64,000 bases of DNA from Chlorops oryzae (taxonomy: Eukaryota; Arthropoda; Insecta; Diptera; Chloropidae), in contig CM035809.1 of assembly GCA_020466095.1 (NCBI GenBank), forward strand, positions 20,597,869-20,661,868. Reading direction: 5' to 3'. Below the pieces are notes generated by a model that had not been told where the DNA came from, did not search any database, and worked only from the letters and a program-made list of their open reading frames with translations. A program made the position numbers and the translations under genes. This document shows positions 33,501 to 49,059 of this stretch, in pieces; within the stretch, counting starts at the first letter, position 1, and the number at the start of each line of letters is the position of its first letter.

Positions 33501-36500
33501 GTCACTCACGGAAGACGATGGCGCGGAGGTAAAAAATGCATTTTTCATTACCGCCGAACGCAATCAAGCGTGGCGATGATTATGCGCTGCTTTAGCAGTT
33601 TTTAATGAGAATTTTCTATCGTCGATTAATCTGAATTTGATTTCGTGGCAACCGCCGCCTTCGATGCTCCTCAGCCAGCCGAGCGCTGCTCGAAACGCGT
33701 CGACATTGTTTGCTTTTTTTTTAAGTAAATCAGTTTAACTTCAAAATGCCTAAAAGTCGTGTTTGTTTACCAGTCGAGAAGACGAGATTAGATAAGAGAG
33801 AGTATGGCTTTATCAGGTGTGAGGAGAACGTGATGCGAGATTCCATGAAGAGGGGAAATCCCTCGGAAGTGTCGAAAGGCCTCCATAAAATCGGATTTCT
33901 GTGGAGCCAGCCATATAAAGAGAAGATTTTTCACTAAAATTGAATAGAATCTAAATTGAGGTGATAAAAAACGAGTTCATCAGTCCATTGTGGAGGCTTT
34001 TAGTCGGACAGCTTCGAATTTTCTGTGGCTTCGGGTTAGGAGCGTAGAAAAATCTCTCGATTGGAGACACTGAGGGTCATATTTACATAGAAGAGCAAAT
34101 TTTTCTCCATTCTTTTAGCCATTGTTATGGAGCGAAATTTCTTCGATTTAAGAAATATCTACTCTGAGATCCTCCACATCCGCGCCACTGCCATAGTTCG
34201 ATGGCTTCGCTTGTCAAAAATCGACCTGGAAATGTCAGAGAATTCGATGTGAGCAGCTGCAGAGTTTTTGAGCGACGCAAAGTGGATCATTTAGCTTCGA
34301 TGATCGCTCGGCTCGTCTGAATTGCTGAAATAAAGAAATATTGCCTACACAAATCGGTCTGAATTGTGCGCATGCGTTTGACGATTGAAAAGCCATCGAA
34401 TCCGATTCGCTGTACGCAGTCGCAATAAGATCAATAATCGACTTCGTTCGACTGCTTTTGCAATATTTGATCTAATTTTCTGAATGCGCAGGTGCTCACA
34501 TACTAACGAGCTCGTGGCTTCGGTTCGCCTTGAGAGTCGCTTACCGAGGTCCTTGACCTCGTTTTCGATTAAGTCATCGTGCGGTGCAATTCTCACGATT
34601 CTTTCTTAAGACGCAAATTCATGACTAAATCTGGACCAGTTTATCTAGACTTGAAAAGTAAATAACTTTTAACGCTCGCTGCTCTCGTCCGATTCTCGCC
34701 GGAATCGCAGCAAATGACGCGAATAACAATAAAACCCGCCATAAATTCATTCCTTGAAATAAAAGATTTTTTTCGAGACACAGTTTCATGTTTTCGAATT
34801 CGATTTCATCCTTCGGGAAGGCCGAATTTAATCCCTGATTGAAGTCTGAATTCTGCGGCCATTTTATGAGAGCATCCTCAACCATAATCCATTAAGACCG
34901 ATCCCAGGTAACCCCCAAAGAGCCGCGGAGCTTATAATGTGAAAACACGAATTTAAAATAAACGGCCGAATGGAAATTTATGGACCCAAATAATCAACGT
35001 GTCAAATCAAACGAAATCGAAAAAGAATGTAAAATAAAAAGGTCTACTTTTTGGCGTCTCGGCTTTTCGGTTTCTCTGAGGCACTCAGACCTGTTAATGA
35101 ACCGTATCACATAAAATATAGCATTTCATTTTCCGTGAATTATTCCCGCTTTTTTATGAGTTCAATCGTTGCTGAAAAATTCCTTTTCAAATTCGACTTT
35201 GATCGAACTTTTCCACCCCCACCCATCCCATCGCCCATCGCCATCGCCCAGAGAGGGCGAATAAAAAGTTTAAAATGCGAGGATTTTTTTAATGGAGAAA
35301 ATGGCAATGCAATTCGAACATTTGTACAATATGTTTACAAGCTCCACACCCCCACCCCTCAAATGGTGGGCGAGGGTGGTGTACATTCAGTGTTCCCAAA
35401 GGGACCTTTTAAGAAACAAATAAACGAAATCAAATAAAAAAGCGAAAAAGTGCGATAAGAAAGGAAAAAAGGAACGTAACAAATCGATTTACGCGATTGA
35501 ATAAATTTGCATTTTGTGGGCCGCTTCACTGCCTGCCGTTGCCCTCCCATTGCCCTGCCTTTGAAGAGCTTTGGATGTTGCTCTGGCTGTTAGTGTGGGT
35601 GGGTGGGTTGAAAGGATGTAACGCAACGCTCCGAATAAATTTACTCCCAATACTAATCGATATTCGAATTTCAATTCATGGAAACGCAATGCTGCCACAT
35701 ATGAATGTTTATCGAAATGCGTCGGTATCGAAATAACCGGAAGAGTGGATGGCGTGGACGCCGTCGAGCCGAAGTAGAGCTGAATGGGCCCAAAATGATG
35801 ACTGTCACAACCAACAATCGGCCTAATGATGACGCAAAATTATGCAAATTATGTAAATTAACTATGAACACATAATTTTCAAATAGAAGAGAAAATATAA
35901 AAATGAAATTTCGGTGAGAGCGCGCGGTGGGTTTATGATCGAATTAAGGAAAGCAAGCCACTCAGGAAGGGAGTTGCCCACGAAAGCAGGCAGTCGCGAA
36001 GGCTAGCACTCACTGAATGCATGGATGCATGGGTGAAGGTGTCACGACCAGAGTGACGGAATGAAGGGTGACAAAGCCAGTGGAATAAACAGTAAAAAAT
36101 CACGCTTCATAGGAGCTAAAATGGAAAATCTGCTGAATATGAAAGAAAAATCTGAAGGAAAAGCACAGAAAAGCCGCAAAAGCCGCACACCACCGAGGCA
36201 AACAAAGAGGAAATCATCGGATGAAAGAGTCCTTGCATTAGGATGCACATTGAGACGTCTCATGTCGCAAGCAATAGACTGTGATTTTGATAGGAGTTGG
36301 GTAGGGGGATGTGGGGGGAAATGTCTTTGAAATTCAAGGAATGCTCGCATTTGATGAAAAATCCCGCGATAAGAATTTCAGTCATGCACTTTCTTGGCAC
36401 TTTCCATGCCAAAGGGACGAAAATCTCCCTCTCCTCCCCTCCTAATAGCATCGAGAAATCTTTCTGAGTGTGATTTCAGCATATTTTTCTTATTTTTAAT

Positions 36501-39500
36501 GGCTTAAGAGCTAAATGCAAGGGAGCGGAAGGGTGGAGGAAGGAGTAGCGAGGAAGAAATCAGACGAATTGGAAATTTAAAAATCGATAAAAAGAAATCC
36601 CAAAAAAATAAAAGAATCGGCGGCATTAAATCTCAAATAATAGAAAAACACGAATGAAGCGCGAGAGTCCAAAGAATCTGTGCCTGCCGCTGACAAGGGT
36701 CACAACTATTCCGGACTTTTGTGCTCGTGTGAAATCAAATTAAGTTTTATTTACTTTAGACTGAGGAATATTCTCAACGGAGCGAATAAAAAAGCACTCA
36801 CATGACTATAAGGACAGGAAATGCGGGATAAGGGAACGAGGATGAAGATGAGTGACCGGAGAAAACAAACAAAGTCCATATGGAGCGCGTAGAGTGTGAG
36901 GACATTGCCTCGGAGTCCATTAGCCAAGCTTATTTCTATTGTGCCGCATGCAAGTGTTTATAATTGGGTCCTGCAGATTTCAAAGACGTCAGGAAACTTC
37001 TGAAGGATAACGAAACAAAAACAGAAACCAAAACAAAGCAGAGCGAAGAGGAGAAATAGACGGGAAGACAAACTTCTCTGACAAGAATGGAATGAGGCGG
37101 GATAGAAAAAACACTGTCACACTGTCACTTCCATTCAAAGCAGTCACAGTCCACCGACTTCTTTGGAGTGTCCTGCAAGGACTCAATTGAATTTGATCTC
37201 ATTTCGCGTCCATTTCTTGAGTCGGAATTTCTTTTTCTTCCCATAGATTTTTTCTTTCCCGTTTAACTTTTAATTTAAACTGAAATAAATCAGCCGCTCT
37301 TAATTTGCTGGACTGGCGCTGTGCGTTTTGAAGCTTCCGAACTTATGTCGATTTGCTTTGGTCAGTCTTTGAAAGTCGCTGAAGCTAATTTCGCTGCTGA
37401 ATTTTCGGCTTCTTTGAACCGAGATAAGAAAAACACAAAAAGCAGCAGCGACTCGGTGAACCCTCATTCCATATGCTCCGATAGTCGAGACATTTCCGCT
37501 GATATTTTTTTTCTTGCTGCAAATGATTGTCCTCGTGACTTTCTTGATGTCGCTTTAAACGTTTCCTGAAGCATATCCTCTAGGGAAATTTCTTCCCTGG
37601 TGGGTGATTTCGCAACAGAATACTTTCTTTTTTGCGAAGAAAATTTATCTCGAATATGCAAATTTAATGGAGCATTGAGTTTAAAAAAGCATTTCTCAAA
37701 TCGTATGCCATAATACAAAATCATAGGCTCAAACGAAGAACGCAATTTCGATTTCGAAGTCTAATTTATTTTTATAGATTTTTCTCACTTTGTCTTCATT
37801 TTCTTCTGCGTTGTTGTTTTGACATTTATTTTGTAATTTAATCTATCGTCTTTGGAAAATAAATCAACTATAAATCCGGAAGCTAAGGACTGAGTCTAAA
37901 TGATTGACTGGAACGCTCGTTGGGAGAATGCAGAAATTGCAAAATGGCATTCGATAAATTGACAACGCACATACATCGTGGGTTTGAATTTTTTTTTTTT
38001 TGTTACGTCGAAACATCCTGGGATGCTATGTAAATGGAAATGTTTTTTCTTTTGTATTTTTTTATTTTATTTACATAAATTTGTTTATTTTTCATGCCCA
38101 CATCTTCCACACTTGATTGAGAATACTTTATTTGTCTTTCCAGTTGGCAGTCTACCTTGTCCAACGAAAACATACAAAATCGACTACAGATAAGTGTTTT
38201 CCCAGTAAACAATCAAGTCTCGACCTCAAAAAAAAAAACATTTTTTTATTCTTCATCATCATATTTTAATGATTAGGCATTTTGTGATTTCTTTATGATA
38301 TCCTTTCGTTTTTCTCTTGCACCTTCAATGGAACTTTCTACACTCAAAAAAATTTCATTTCGTTGATTCTACGATAGTGTTTCTTTGATTTTGCAATGGG
38401 AAATATGAATAGATTCAACGACGTCATCATAGTATTCAATAGTTCATTTCGTTGTTTCAGTGCCTTAAAAATAGAGGCATCTTGGATCTATGATCTACTT
38501 CTTTTTAAGTTTACACCCCTTCTACCACGCTAGGTCTTAAATATACCAACCAATTTTAAACAAATTTTTATTTATATATTTTTTTAAAGGTATTTTCGAT
38601 GGTTATTCAAGGCGATTGAGAAGAACATTAAGTAATATAGTTCAATGTTATGGATAAATGCAAGCTCTTGAAAAACAAGTTGGCAGCTCCCTATTGTCAA
38701 GAATATTGTCAAGAATGGCAGCATTGGCGTTTAATGGCGAGTAATAAATATTGGCACATTTTTAAATAATAAAAGACCATGAAAAAATACTTAAAAAAGG
38801 TAAGTTTCCTCATTTTCAACATGTTTAGATATGAAATACTGCATTGCATTTTTCAAAAATTACAAATCTACCACCTTAAAAAAAATCTACACTTATTTTT
38901 TATAACTCTACGATGCTTAAAAATTTTCAAGTTCGAGCACTCGATATAATAAAAGGTCTAAGAACTCAAAAAATGTGGAACAAAGTGATTAGTTGATCTA
39001 TCGCATTGTCCCGTTAATTAAATGTTCTTCTTCCGGGGGTCCGAGTCCCTCCATTTCGTTCTGTCGGCTGTATCATCCGAGGTATCATCCTACAGCCTCT
39101 CGAGGTCCCATTTTATTGTGTCCGTCCTAACGACCTCGTCTGTAGCTTTGAATTTGGTGGTGTGTATCAATTTTATTTTTTTTTTTTTTTGCCAAGCTGG
39201 CCTCATTTGCTCTCAGGATGTGTCAATCCCAGCGTAGCTTTGCTTCCCGAATTTTCCATATAATTGGAGCAACTCCATAACATAAGTCTCATTTTGTTCA
39301 TTTTTAGAGGGTAGGGATGAGCGGCATCTGAAAATGTAACGAATTGGATAATATCGACTTAATTCACCACTACACGTGTCTATCGCGTAAATATATCGAT
39401 CATTTTTTCCCCCCGTTAAGTTATTAGTTTATGTAAACAACGTTGGTATTTTTTAAGGCTTGCAGGAGCTTCAAGAAAAAATGACGATTTACCAAAATGA

Positions 39501-41800
39501 TTTTTTTCTTCTTGTCACCGATGAACATCATTCCTTCTATGATTAAAAAATTTTTTTTTTGGAATGAAGCTATTTTTATAGCAAAAACTGTGGATACTTC
39601 GTCGAAAATCGAAGATTTAAGAAGAGATTTTTTTGAGTGTATATTACAAAAAGAACCTCGACAAGGTGAGGTAAAAGAATTGTTTCCGCTACTGCTTAAC
39701 ATTTACATTTTGCCCATAAATTCTGTCGTCTCATTGTCAAAATAAAACAAACTTCAACGAAAAATTCAATTTGAAATCTTTTGTCTCCTTGTTTTGCTTT
39801 TTTTTTTTTTTTTTTTTTTGAATTTTTTATGAAGAAAAGACACCGCAATGGAGAAAAGTAACAAATGGACTAAGCAGAAAAAAGAGTGTCCCACCGTAGA
39901 TCTTTTCCAAGTGACTTTCGATTAAGAAATGGATAAAAAGAAAAGCGAACAAAAAGCCAATGAATATGCATTTTGGGTTCCTTCTGTAAATTAGAGGCTC
40001 GAAATGATCCCCACAGCAGGGTCACTCCGACGTTATTTCCATTTAAAAAGCGGCGACAAAATTCAGAAGTCAATGCTTTCATCGAGAACGCTTTCTGCCC
40101 CTCACCGATTTGGCTTTTGTTCCAAATGAATCGATTTGAAATTCATTATATGAAAATATTGAAGAATCCTTGGACTTCTTCGATGACAACTCAATAAAAC
40201 CAGAATACACCAACGAGCTAAATCATCATTGAAATGGATTAAGCAACAAATAATTTAGACTGCGATCGAACAATTGATTCGATTTCTGTTGTTGACAGAC
40301 GACAGAATCGAACGAAGCCATGAGGAAGGGATTTAAATGCTCAGGCCTTGAATTAAAGTGAGATTCATCATGAGGATGCAGTTATGTTTGAAGTGGGAAA
40401 TCGCCTAAAAACCTCTCCTCAGCTGCTTGACCTTCTCCGTATGTTTTTGCTCCAAAAAGACAAGTTGATTCTTGGTGGTTTCAACTTTTTTATGGTGATT
40501 ATTTAGTCGATGATTGAAGCGTTTAAAGCAGTAATGAGGAGGCAATTTGAGGCATAAACACCTTCATCTACAGAAGAATGAAATGTTCGTTAAAAATAAA
40601 ATTATTTCTTGACATTGAACTTGTCCTCCGAAAATAAAACCCCCTAATTAAATTAACACACACTGACCCTGAACCAAATTAAACGATTGATGGTGATAAT
40701 TGCTGAAGCTGAGTCCGAAACGCTCTGAATTTTTCCCACGCTCACATTTCTTAAAAGGTCAAATTTTTAAATATCAGACGACTTCGCTTCGGAAACAGAA
40801 AATAGAAAGAAAGCGGATTTAAAATTCGAATGAAATTAAAATTCTTGAATAGAAATTCTTAATTCCCAACACGTTTGGCAGCAACAGAAAAATTCAATTA
40901 TTTTTCGGTTTACCGAAAGCTCTTTTCTCTCTCGATTAAAACAAGTTTCCATGTCGTCCGGCGGTCGTTGAACCGAACAAAAAATCAATTTCGACATTAC
41001 CCGAAGCCAAAAACAATTGATACACAATTTTCGAAGGGGTAAAGAATAAAGCCCCAACCCAACGCTCTCGGCAGCACTTTCAAGTGGTCAAAGCGACATA
41101 TTTGCATAGTGGACGCACGTTGGCGTGTCCGTTCATCCATTAGTCCGTTCGTCTGTATGGCAGTAGGACTGTAGGAGGTTGTGTCGTAACACGGCAGCTG
41201 AGCGTTGAAGACTTCAAAAAAACTTTATTTGATTTGTTTACTTTGAATACATTAAATCACTGCTAGAGAAACTCGATCAAGTCGAGAGATTTCAACATGC
41301 AGTGCCCACATCCATCAGATAAAATCGTAGACTTTTAAACCCCACTGGTGGAAATTTCGGTTCGTTCTACTTCAATTAATATTCAAATAATTTTGCACAT
41401 AATTTCATTGAAATTACGGCTTCTGATAAAGCCAAAAAGGCGACCTCGTCAAGCTTTTGAGCAATGACATCGATTCCAAGCACAAATAAAGACACTAATT
41501 AGGCCGATCACATGCAATAAAGTGCATTGAGTAATTGCGAGAAGTCTTGAAAGCGCACTGCAAACAAACTCGCTTCATGCAATTTTTTTTTGAATTTATT
41601 TTTAGGACGCGCCGAGGGGACCTAGACTAGCGGGGAGACTTTCTGAACCGTCTGTTCCGATCCGGTGTATTTATTTTCGCTCGCCTTATTCAGTTTGCAG
41701 TTTTTCTGCCAAATATATTTGCCTTTCCATTCTCTCCTCTCGAATTCTATTTGATTTCTCTACGCTCCACTGCTCGTGTTTTCCCTCCCGAATGCATTTT
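30600..41800. other. Non-coding stretch, no gene recognised
   Basis: Only short open frames without recognisable domains and without good splice context. It contains imperfect GAGT-type short repeats near 31525-31575 and long T runs near 38.0, 39.2 and 39.8 kb. It may be intron or intergenic DNA of the duplicated unit. Confidence 0.5.
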
Positions 41801-41881
41801 ACGCACAGCGCGTTGCGCATTTAAGTGCGGAAAGAGAAATTGAATTTTTTTTTCGCATGCCATCTCAGTAGGAGACATTTC

Positions 41882-41915
41882 AGTCTCTCGTGAACGTCGT
41901 GCTCCAACTGTGGGA
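41882..41915 (+). promoter_or_regulatory. Possible core promoter (initiator plus downstream element)
   Basis: The initiator TTTCAGTC has A at 41882. Counting that A as +1, CCAAC falls at +23 to +27, as in the motif ten element, and TGTGG lies at the DPE position with four of five matches. The surrounding 200 bp are richer in GC than the neighbourhood. No gene could be attached downstream. Confidence 0.2.
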
Positions 41916-42099
41916 TTGTCGCAAAGAGAGTGAGCGGGAGAGAAAGGGTGAGAGATCCGCCAAAGAAGAATGAACGATGTGGAAAATTGACGCGGGTCTA
42001 GCGAAAAAACTTGGAAGTCGAAAAAATTGGGAATTTTTTCTCTGCCAGACTCGCAGACTCCACGGCGGGATAAGTTAAATTGTTTTTGAGCTTAAGTGA

Positions 42100-45000
42100 T
42101 TGGAACACTGATAAACCCTCTCACAAAAAAGTGCCAATTTCGCAAATCGATTGCAGTTATCGGATTTAATCTTTGGCACTTTCGATCAAAACAAAAAACA
42201 AAAAAAATATGGTCCTTAGGTTGTTCAATGAAGCAGATCCAAACGTGAATGACCCCTCGAGCGAAATGTGTAGGCACTTTCAAGTGGCTTTCCAAATAAA
42301 TTGTCCCTTTAAAAACTGTTCACTCTGAAGGTCTCGTTTTGCCCTTAAAAAAAAATAATGCGACAAATTTTCTTTCCTTTTAAATTTATATTCCACCTAA
42401 GGCTACAACCGCATTGCACCATAATAATCATAAAATCTGAAAGCTGCTTTCAACGAGCTCAAGCGAAAATTGCTCTCTTTTAAAGCTAAACGAACCGTTG
42501 ACAATTTCGGGCATGACATTATTAAGCACTTGTTTTGATCCCCCAAGGGAATAAAAGTGGCTATTATTAGCACTTTTACTACTGAAGAAGAGCTTCCAAC
42601 GGAAATTCACTGCCTTAGTGAAACTCCGAACTGAAAGGCCATTTTCTTGACTTAAGACAAATAATAAAATTGAATAAACATAACATTTGAGGAGCAGACG
42701 TGGACGTTCTTTTCTAAATAAGAATATCAAACATGAAATGGACATGCAAGATGAGGACAAAAATAATCATACTATCCATCCAAATCGTTCGATTTCCAAG
42801 GATAAAGGAGAAACCTTTTTGAAATGAACAATCAAAGTGCATTAGACATGGAGGGTGTTCGGACTGTCAACAACATTTTGCCATTGCAAATAAAAGTCAG
42901 TCAATGATAGAAGGGTGAGGAAACAAGGAAAAAAATATATGTGTAAAAAAGAAAAACATTTCAATGACCTGAATAGATAACATGATGCTGATGGGAAGAC
43001 GCAGTAAAGTCCATAAATAATTCGCATCATATCGTAAAAGGAGATTCGAGTAAATAACAGAAAATATGGACAAAAATATTTATTACTTTTATTATGTATT
43101 CAGCGTTAAGTGCACGAGAGGATGGGGAAAACGTTATAATTTTCGAAATAAATCAATCGAGCGATAACCGATAACCGATTAGACGAAGCAAAAAAATTGA
43201 AACATCACATCCCTATTGCTTGAAGAAAAAGAAAAAAAAACTGAAACGGCTGATGACTTTTGCTGTGGGTAGATTACGTCGGAGCCGTCGCTTGTCAAAT
43301 TTGAACTAGCGAATTCGCGAATAAATAATGTTGAAAGCCGAGAAATTGTGAACAAAGCATAGATTGTAAACGCAATTGAGTAGAGAACCGAAACAAATTT
43401 CAGCTCAGCGACAAGCAGATGAAAACGAGCGAACGCGGTCGTTGACATTTGAGAAGGCTTGTATGTTAGAGGGTGAAAGGCAGCAGCTGAGTGAAATCGC
43501 GATAGGGTGAAGTGGTTCATTAAACACGCGAAATTGCGCTTAAAATTCGAAACAACCGAACAACAAGTGTAAGAGAGCATTACATGAGGAGATCCTTTGA
43601 GCGGTGTGTTTAGGCAAACACACATTTGCAACTCAAGTCGAACATTAAAAACTGTTGCGTGATACTCCGTCCATCCGATGACATTGAAAACGGATTGCCA
43701 TGAATTCGGATAGCGTGTGATGTGGAAGAAATTAATCATCTCGACCGTTGGCAATGCAAAGCATGTGTACGCTTCATGGGATACCCATGAGGCCGGCACA
43801 CAGTTGAAAATCACGTGCTTCAATGGAATTAAAATCTCTAGGGACACAAAAAGGTAAGAGCCAAAAGTCCAAAAAAGATTTCAATTTGCGCTTTCTATGC
43901 CCAACGACCGAGACGAAATCTTGTTCTTTTTATTTAAAATAATTTGTAGATGAAATTTTTGTCGGGCGACAGGGTGGAAAACAAGTGCAATTTTCACCCA
44001 CACCACACGGCAAGGTTATTTCAAGGATTAATGCCAACGTTATCGCTCAGAGGTACGTACATATTACATTCACATATACATTTATATGAGGCAAGGGTAA
44101 TATTTACATCTGTAAGGAGCGGAATTGAAATTCTACGAGAGCATTTGTGTGGGGTGGTATGAGAATTAAGCTGATGATGAAAATGCTATAGAGCAAAGCA
44201 GTTCGGGCTGAAGCTGTTTGAAAGTTTGCTCCATTAAAAAATATATACGATGAGGTCTGGTGTACCGTAATTAAAATAATTGCTTAAAAAGCTCTTTTTA
44301 AAAGCATATCTGAATAATAATTTGTGGTTGAGTTTTACAAAAAACAAAAATAACCAAGAAGATTGCTAAGAGCTAAAGAAGGATAAAATATGATGTGGAA
44401 AGTTTAGGGAAAACAATGTGTATAACAAGAGTAATTGGATTTAATAGGAATTTCACGGGTAGATATATTTAAGAAATAGTATATAAATCCCAATGGGTCG
44501 TCTGAAAGGGTAAAGCTTCTCTTATCGCGTACATATTTCTTACTAATTTACTGTGGAAAAGTCCCTCTTTGAGTGCATGTGTGTTTAGCTCATATCCTCA
44601 TATCTTGATATTTCCCAACGGCTTTATGCATATATATCTCGTTAACGTTTTATGGACCAGCCTCATATCTCATTAGGCTATTAAGTGCTCTTGGCGCATT
44701 TAACGTTGACTCAATTTATTTTCTTTGCTTCGCACTTTGTGGCAGAAATAAAGGGCCAACTAATGGAGTCATTTTGCTGTACGATTTCTTATTCTCTAAC
44801 TATTTGCGGCATTCTTCATTTATGGTCGCCGTCTTCACCTCTCATCTTTTCTTTTAAACCACAATTAATTAAAGTCAACAGTAGCTTAATTGAACATAAA
44901 CATCATATTTTCCGAACACTTCCCAAGCTAATTTTTCATTCTTGGCGCAAAAAAGCTTTTTATAATCCCACGACTCATAAAATGAAATAACCACAGTGAA

Positions 45001-48000
45001 AACTATCATCGGTGGACATTTTACCTTTCTGCAATTTTATCCTTATATGAAAAGTTTTACAATATTAGAGGTGGGATTGAAATTGTTTGACACCAGTTAT
45101 ATAGTGCCGTTCCGTAAAATGGAGCTTTCATCGTTCATAGGTGGTACAGAAAATGTGAGGATACAGAAAATGTAAGTAATTACCAAGTTATTTTTATAAT
45201 GACATAAGTAATTCGGTAAATCGATAGACAGAAAAAACACTGCATAACATACCTACTGCAACCAAAATAATGGAACAAGGGAACTTTCCCCCAAACAACA
45301 TCTACATACATCGCATAGTCGAAAGTAAATTGATCATGAGTGAGAAGTGGAATTTCTTACGGAAATTCCAGAAAACTTCACAATTTTCGCCTAAAAGCAA
45401 CTGTCAGACCGGATGCCTATCAACCTGTCTAGCAGCACTTGTTTGGAATGCCTTCCTTCGACACACAATCAGACAAAGCGTGATTCGCATGTTTATTTCA
45501 TGAGCTTACAAAAGCTCAAGTCACAACAAGGATTGACTGTGCAGGTTATTTTTGCATTCCATATTATCCGTAAATGCCTCATAAGTGAATGTTTATAACT
45601 GTGCATGGATGTAAATTGAAGGGAACTCGTGTGGATAAATAAAGAAAACTCATAAGGCTTTGTTGTAGTTTCCGCAACGGTGAGGAATAATGCTTAAAGC
45701 ACGCACCCATGCCTTTGTCAAGAGAGAGGAAGTTGATAGCACGTTAAGTATCCGTCTACCCATCGAGAGACCTTTTAGCGTAGAATTTAATTTCCTACAA
45801 TCAATATTCTGGCGCAAACTACACATCGAAGAAGGGAATAATAATAAAAGAAACTTATGATGAAGAGGACAAAGAATTAGAATTTGGAGAAAGGAAATTC
45901 AAATGTGTCCTTATAGGTACAAAAGGATATCATACTTTAAAAAAAAATGTGCCTGGAACGATATACTCCGTGCTATGCAAGACGACTACACAGAGGCAGG
46001 AAAAGAGAACCAGACATTACAAATATCCATGACCGTCTCGCAGAATCATCGAACTCATACCCTACAATACCGCAGCGAAGTGTGACGTCTTGTGCAATTA
46101 CGACACGTATTCTGTCCTTTTAGAAGGGTAAATAGCTTGCTGGAGATACACATCTGAAAATGTCTAAGTAGCAAAGTGTACCCAACGGTGCCACCGTTCT
46201 CTCATAATACCCTCATATTAAGCTCATGAATAAAATCCTTGCTTCTACCCTCATTTTTAAGTGACTGAATACAAGAGAAGATAATACAAATGAATTCGTT
46301 CAGGTTTTAGCCTCTTTATGTTTCATCTCATGCATTTAATCCTTGTGCTGCTCCTCCGTTCGGTCTTCGGTCTCTTCCACGAATTTGGAAAATGCTTGGG
46401 CAGAGGAGAAACGAAAGAGCATCGTCTCAGGAGCAATAATTCATAATAAGCAAAGTTTTATTGAGCATGAAGGTTTTAGCGCATTAATATCATATCTCCG
46501 TTTACTTAAAATTATACTGGGTGTGCCTATTTGTAATTTGATAACTAATGCATAAACCAAGTGTATCCTTTTAATATTATTTTAGGCAAACAAAACAAAT
46601 TCGTTTTATGCAAAGAGAAATTTGAGACAATTCATACGAAATTGAATAGCCAAAATTATCCATTGAGTCGTGTGTATCGAAATTATTCACACTTTTCCAT
46701 CTGGTTGGGACATGCGATACTTGACCTTTATGCCATTTACGTCGTGGCGTCCTAACAAGCAAAGTTTACACAAGTTTTCGTTAAGTCGAGGATATAAGAA
46801 ATTGGTATTCATTTCAGCACATGACAAAAAAAAAGAACATACCATAAGGGAACCAAATAAAAGGAGTCCTATACATTAAGTAGTTGCATTTTGTTAAACT
46901 CCTACCATGGTGTGAGTAATGAAGTCATTTTTAATTGTATCAGTATTCCACAAAGATAATTCAATTTTTCAATTAAAGGCTTAAAAGGATTAAGAATGTT
47001 AAACAAACGAATCAATGAAAAGCAAACTGAATTATTTAAAATTCCTTAATTCAACAATTAAAGCTCTTGGAAAACATTAATCAAGGCTTCATTTGTTAAT
47101 ATCAAAAAAACATAAAATATTCGAAAGGAGGAAAGGACGAAAGACGACCCCAAGCGGTAAATAAAGCACCATCACTGCTAAGGACACACAAAGATGAAGG
47201 GCAAACGAATCGAATTAATGCAGCGCTTTCGTTTCAATTTCCAATTTCATCTATTGTTTGAAGTGCTCAGAATACGCAATTTCATCGCACGATAAGGTTG
47301 GGGATGACACGATGTCGTCCTGAACGTTCATGACGTTAATGACAGAATGTCGCTATGCAACCCGAGACCATACACCAAGAGAATAAAAACTAAGCCGGTA
47401 TACCAAAAAGCCGCCCACTCGTTGTCTGTTGTTGGGGTCACACGGTCGATGGCATGACAAATTGACCAGACCACGTATGCATGCGAAGTGTGCAAATAAA
47501 TGCCGAACAAACACATGTCACAAGTTTCTGGTGCATACGTCGCAAATCATTTTCACGCAGACGAAGGCCGCAACAGTTTTTCGTATGTATAAATACTCAT
47601 AATTGTGGGCTTATCAGAGAGCGGTTTCGAATAACGATTTCTGAGGGTTGGAAGCTATACTAAGCATACACATACAACCTTAATTTTAATGGGGGGTTTT
47701 GTTTTTATAAAAATGCAAATTTCGGACGAACATGCCTTAAAAATTGATTGACCAGGAAGGAACCGCGTCGATTTGTATCCAAGAGTGAGCATGAAATGAT
47801 TTTTGCTCAAGCGAAAAAGCTTTTCCACCCTTCTTTAATACGAGAAACGTGCTGGTCCAGGCTTTGGTTCGACCCCCAAAATTCAAAGCAAATGTAATTC
47901 ATAACCCAATTAAGTTTTCTTCATCGATTTGATTATTATTTTTGTATTTATTATTTTTAGCTCAATTGAGCAGAGGGGCTCATTGATTGACGTTATTTCA

Positions 48001-49050
48001 ACATGTGTGCTCCCAACTTACATTTTTGTGTGGTGATTACCCACAATCAACTTCCACTAATGAAGGTTATATTTTTCTCCATTCCAATGCCAATCATTCC
48101 GCTTTTTAGGGTATGAGGAATTAATGAGTTGATCACCGTTCTTGACCACAAATACCGAGTGATTGACCGAAGAAAGTTTGAAACCGATAAAGGGTGGCTC
48201 AAATGTCATCGATTTTTCAAAGGAAGCACATGTGGAAACTTAAATCAGCAAAGAATAAAGAAAAAAATCGACGCAAAAATCCAATATCTCAACCCAAAGA
48301 GCACACGAAAACGGGGAGAATAAATAACCAAAAGGCAAAATGGATAAAAACTGTCGGAAGGAAAGGATAAGTGCCCTGCAGAGCTTCTCAGCTCTTTTGT
48401 TATGTTCCCAACTCAACACACGGCTTAAAGGAAAATAAATGCGATAAGGAAGAGTCTTAGTAATTTTCTGCAGAAACGTTATGCATAGTCGTCGAAGGAA
48501 CGGTTACGAAGCGAAACGCGAGAAATAACGACAACCATTTCAGATGGACGCGCACCATTTACAGAATAAGAAAAGATTTAAAAAAATCAATTGTAACACC
48601 TTTTCTTTCATGCATGGAAAGAGTATAAAGGAGAACACAACAGCCAACTTCATGTGATCTGCATTCTGGGTATAGGTCAATTATGGGACCCGCCTTTTAT
48701 GCTTTGCTTGAAAGAAACCCAAAAGGGATAAGAAAAGCGAGAGCACAAAACAGGATCCCGACGACGAATCATGTTACGTATGATTTTTACACGAATAAAG
48801 CCTTTGGCGTATCGCTGAATTTACTGCCCAGTTAAATACCAGCCCTTAGAGAAACTTACGAAGAAGAAAAATGACCAACTCCAGCAGCAATTGAAGAGAA
48901 AAGCAGGATAACTAAGAACAAACTACGTATTCTTAATGTCTGAAACTGCGAATAAAGGAGGGGAGGAGTAATGAAAGAGAAACGAAAAAAAAAAAGAAAA
49001 TGAAACGTGAAGGAGGACTTGGACTTACCCTCAGGTTTCAAATTTGCATT
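42100..49050. other. Non-coding stretch, no gene recognised
   Basis: The longest open frame is 43179-43847 on the minus strand (222 codons). It shows no domain and has no early ATG. Nothing else stands out. Confidence 0.5.
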
Positions 49051-49059
49051 TCCTTCAAG

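Noticed and set aside
43179..43847. 222-codon open frame on the minus strand
   Set aside because: No domain, no splice context, no early ATG and no similarity to a known family that I can see; a chance frame is likely.
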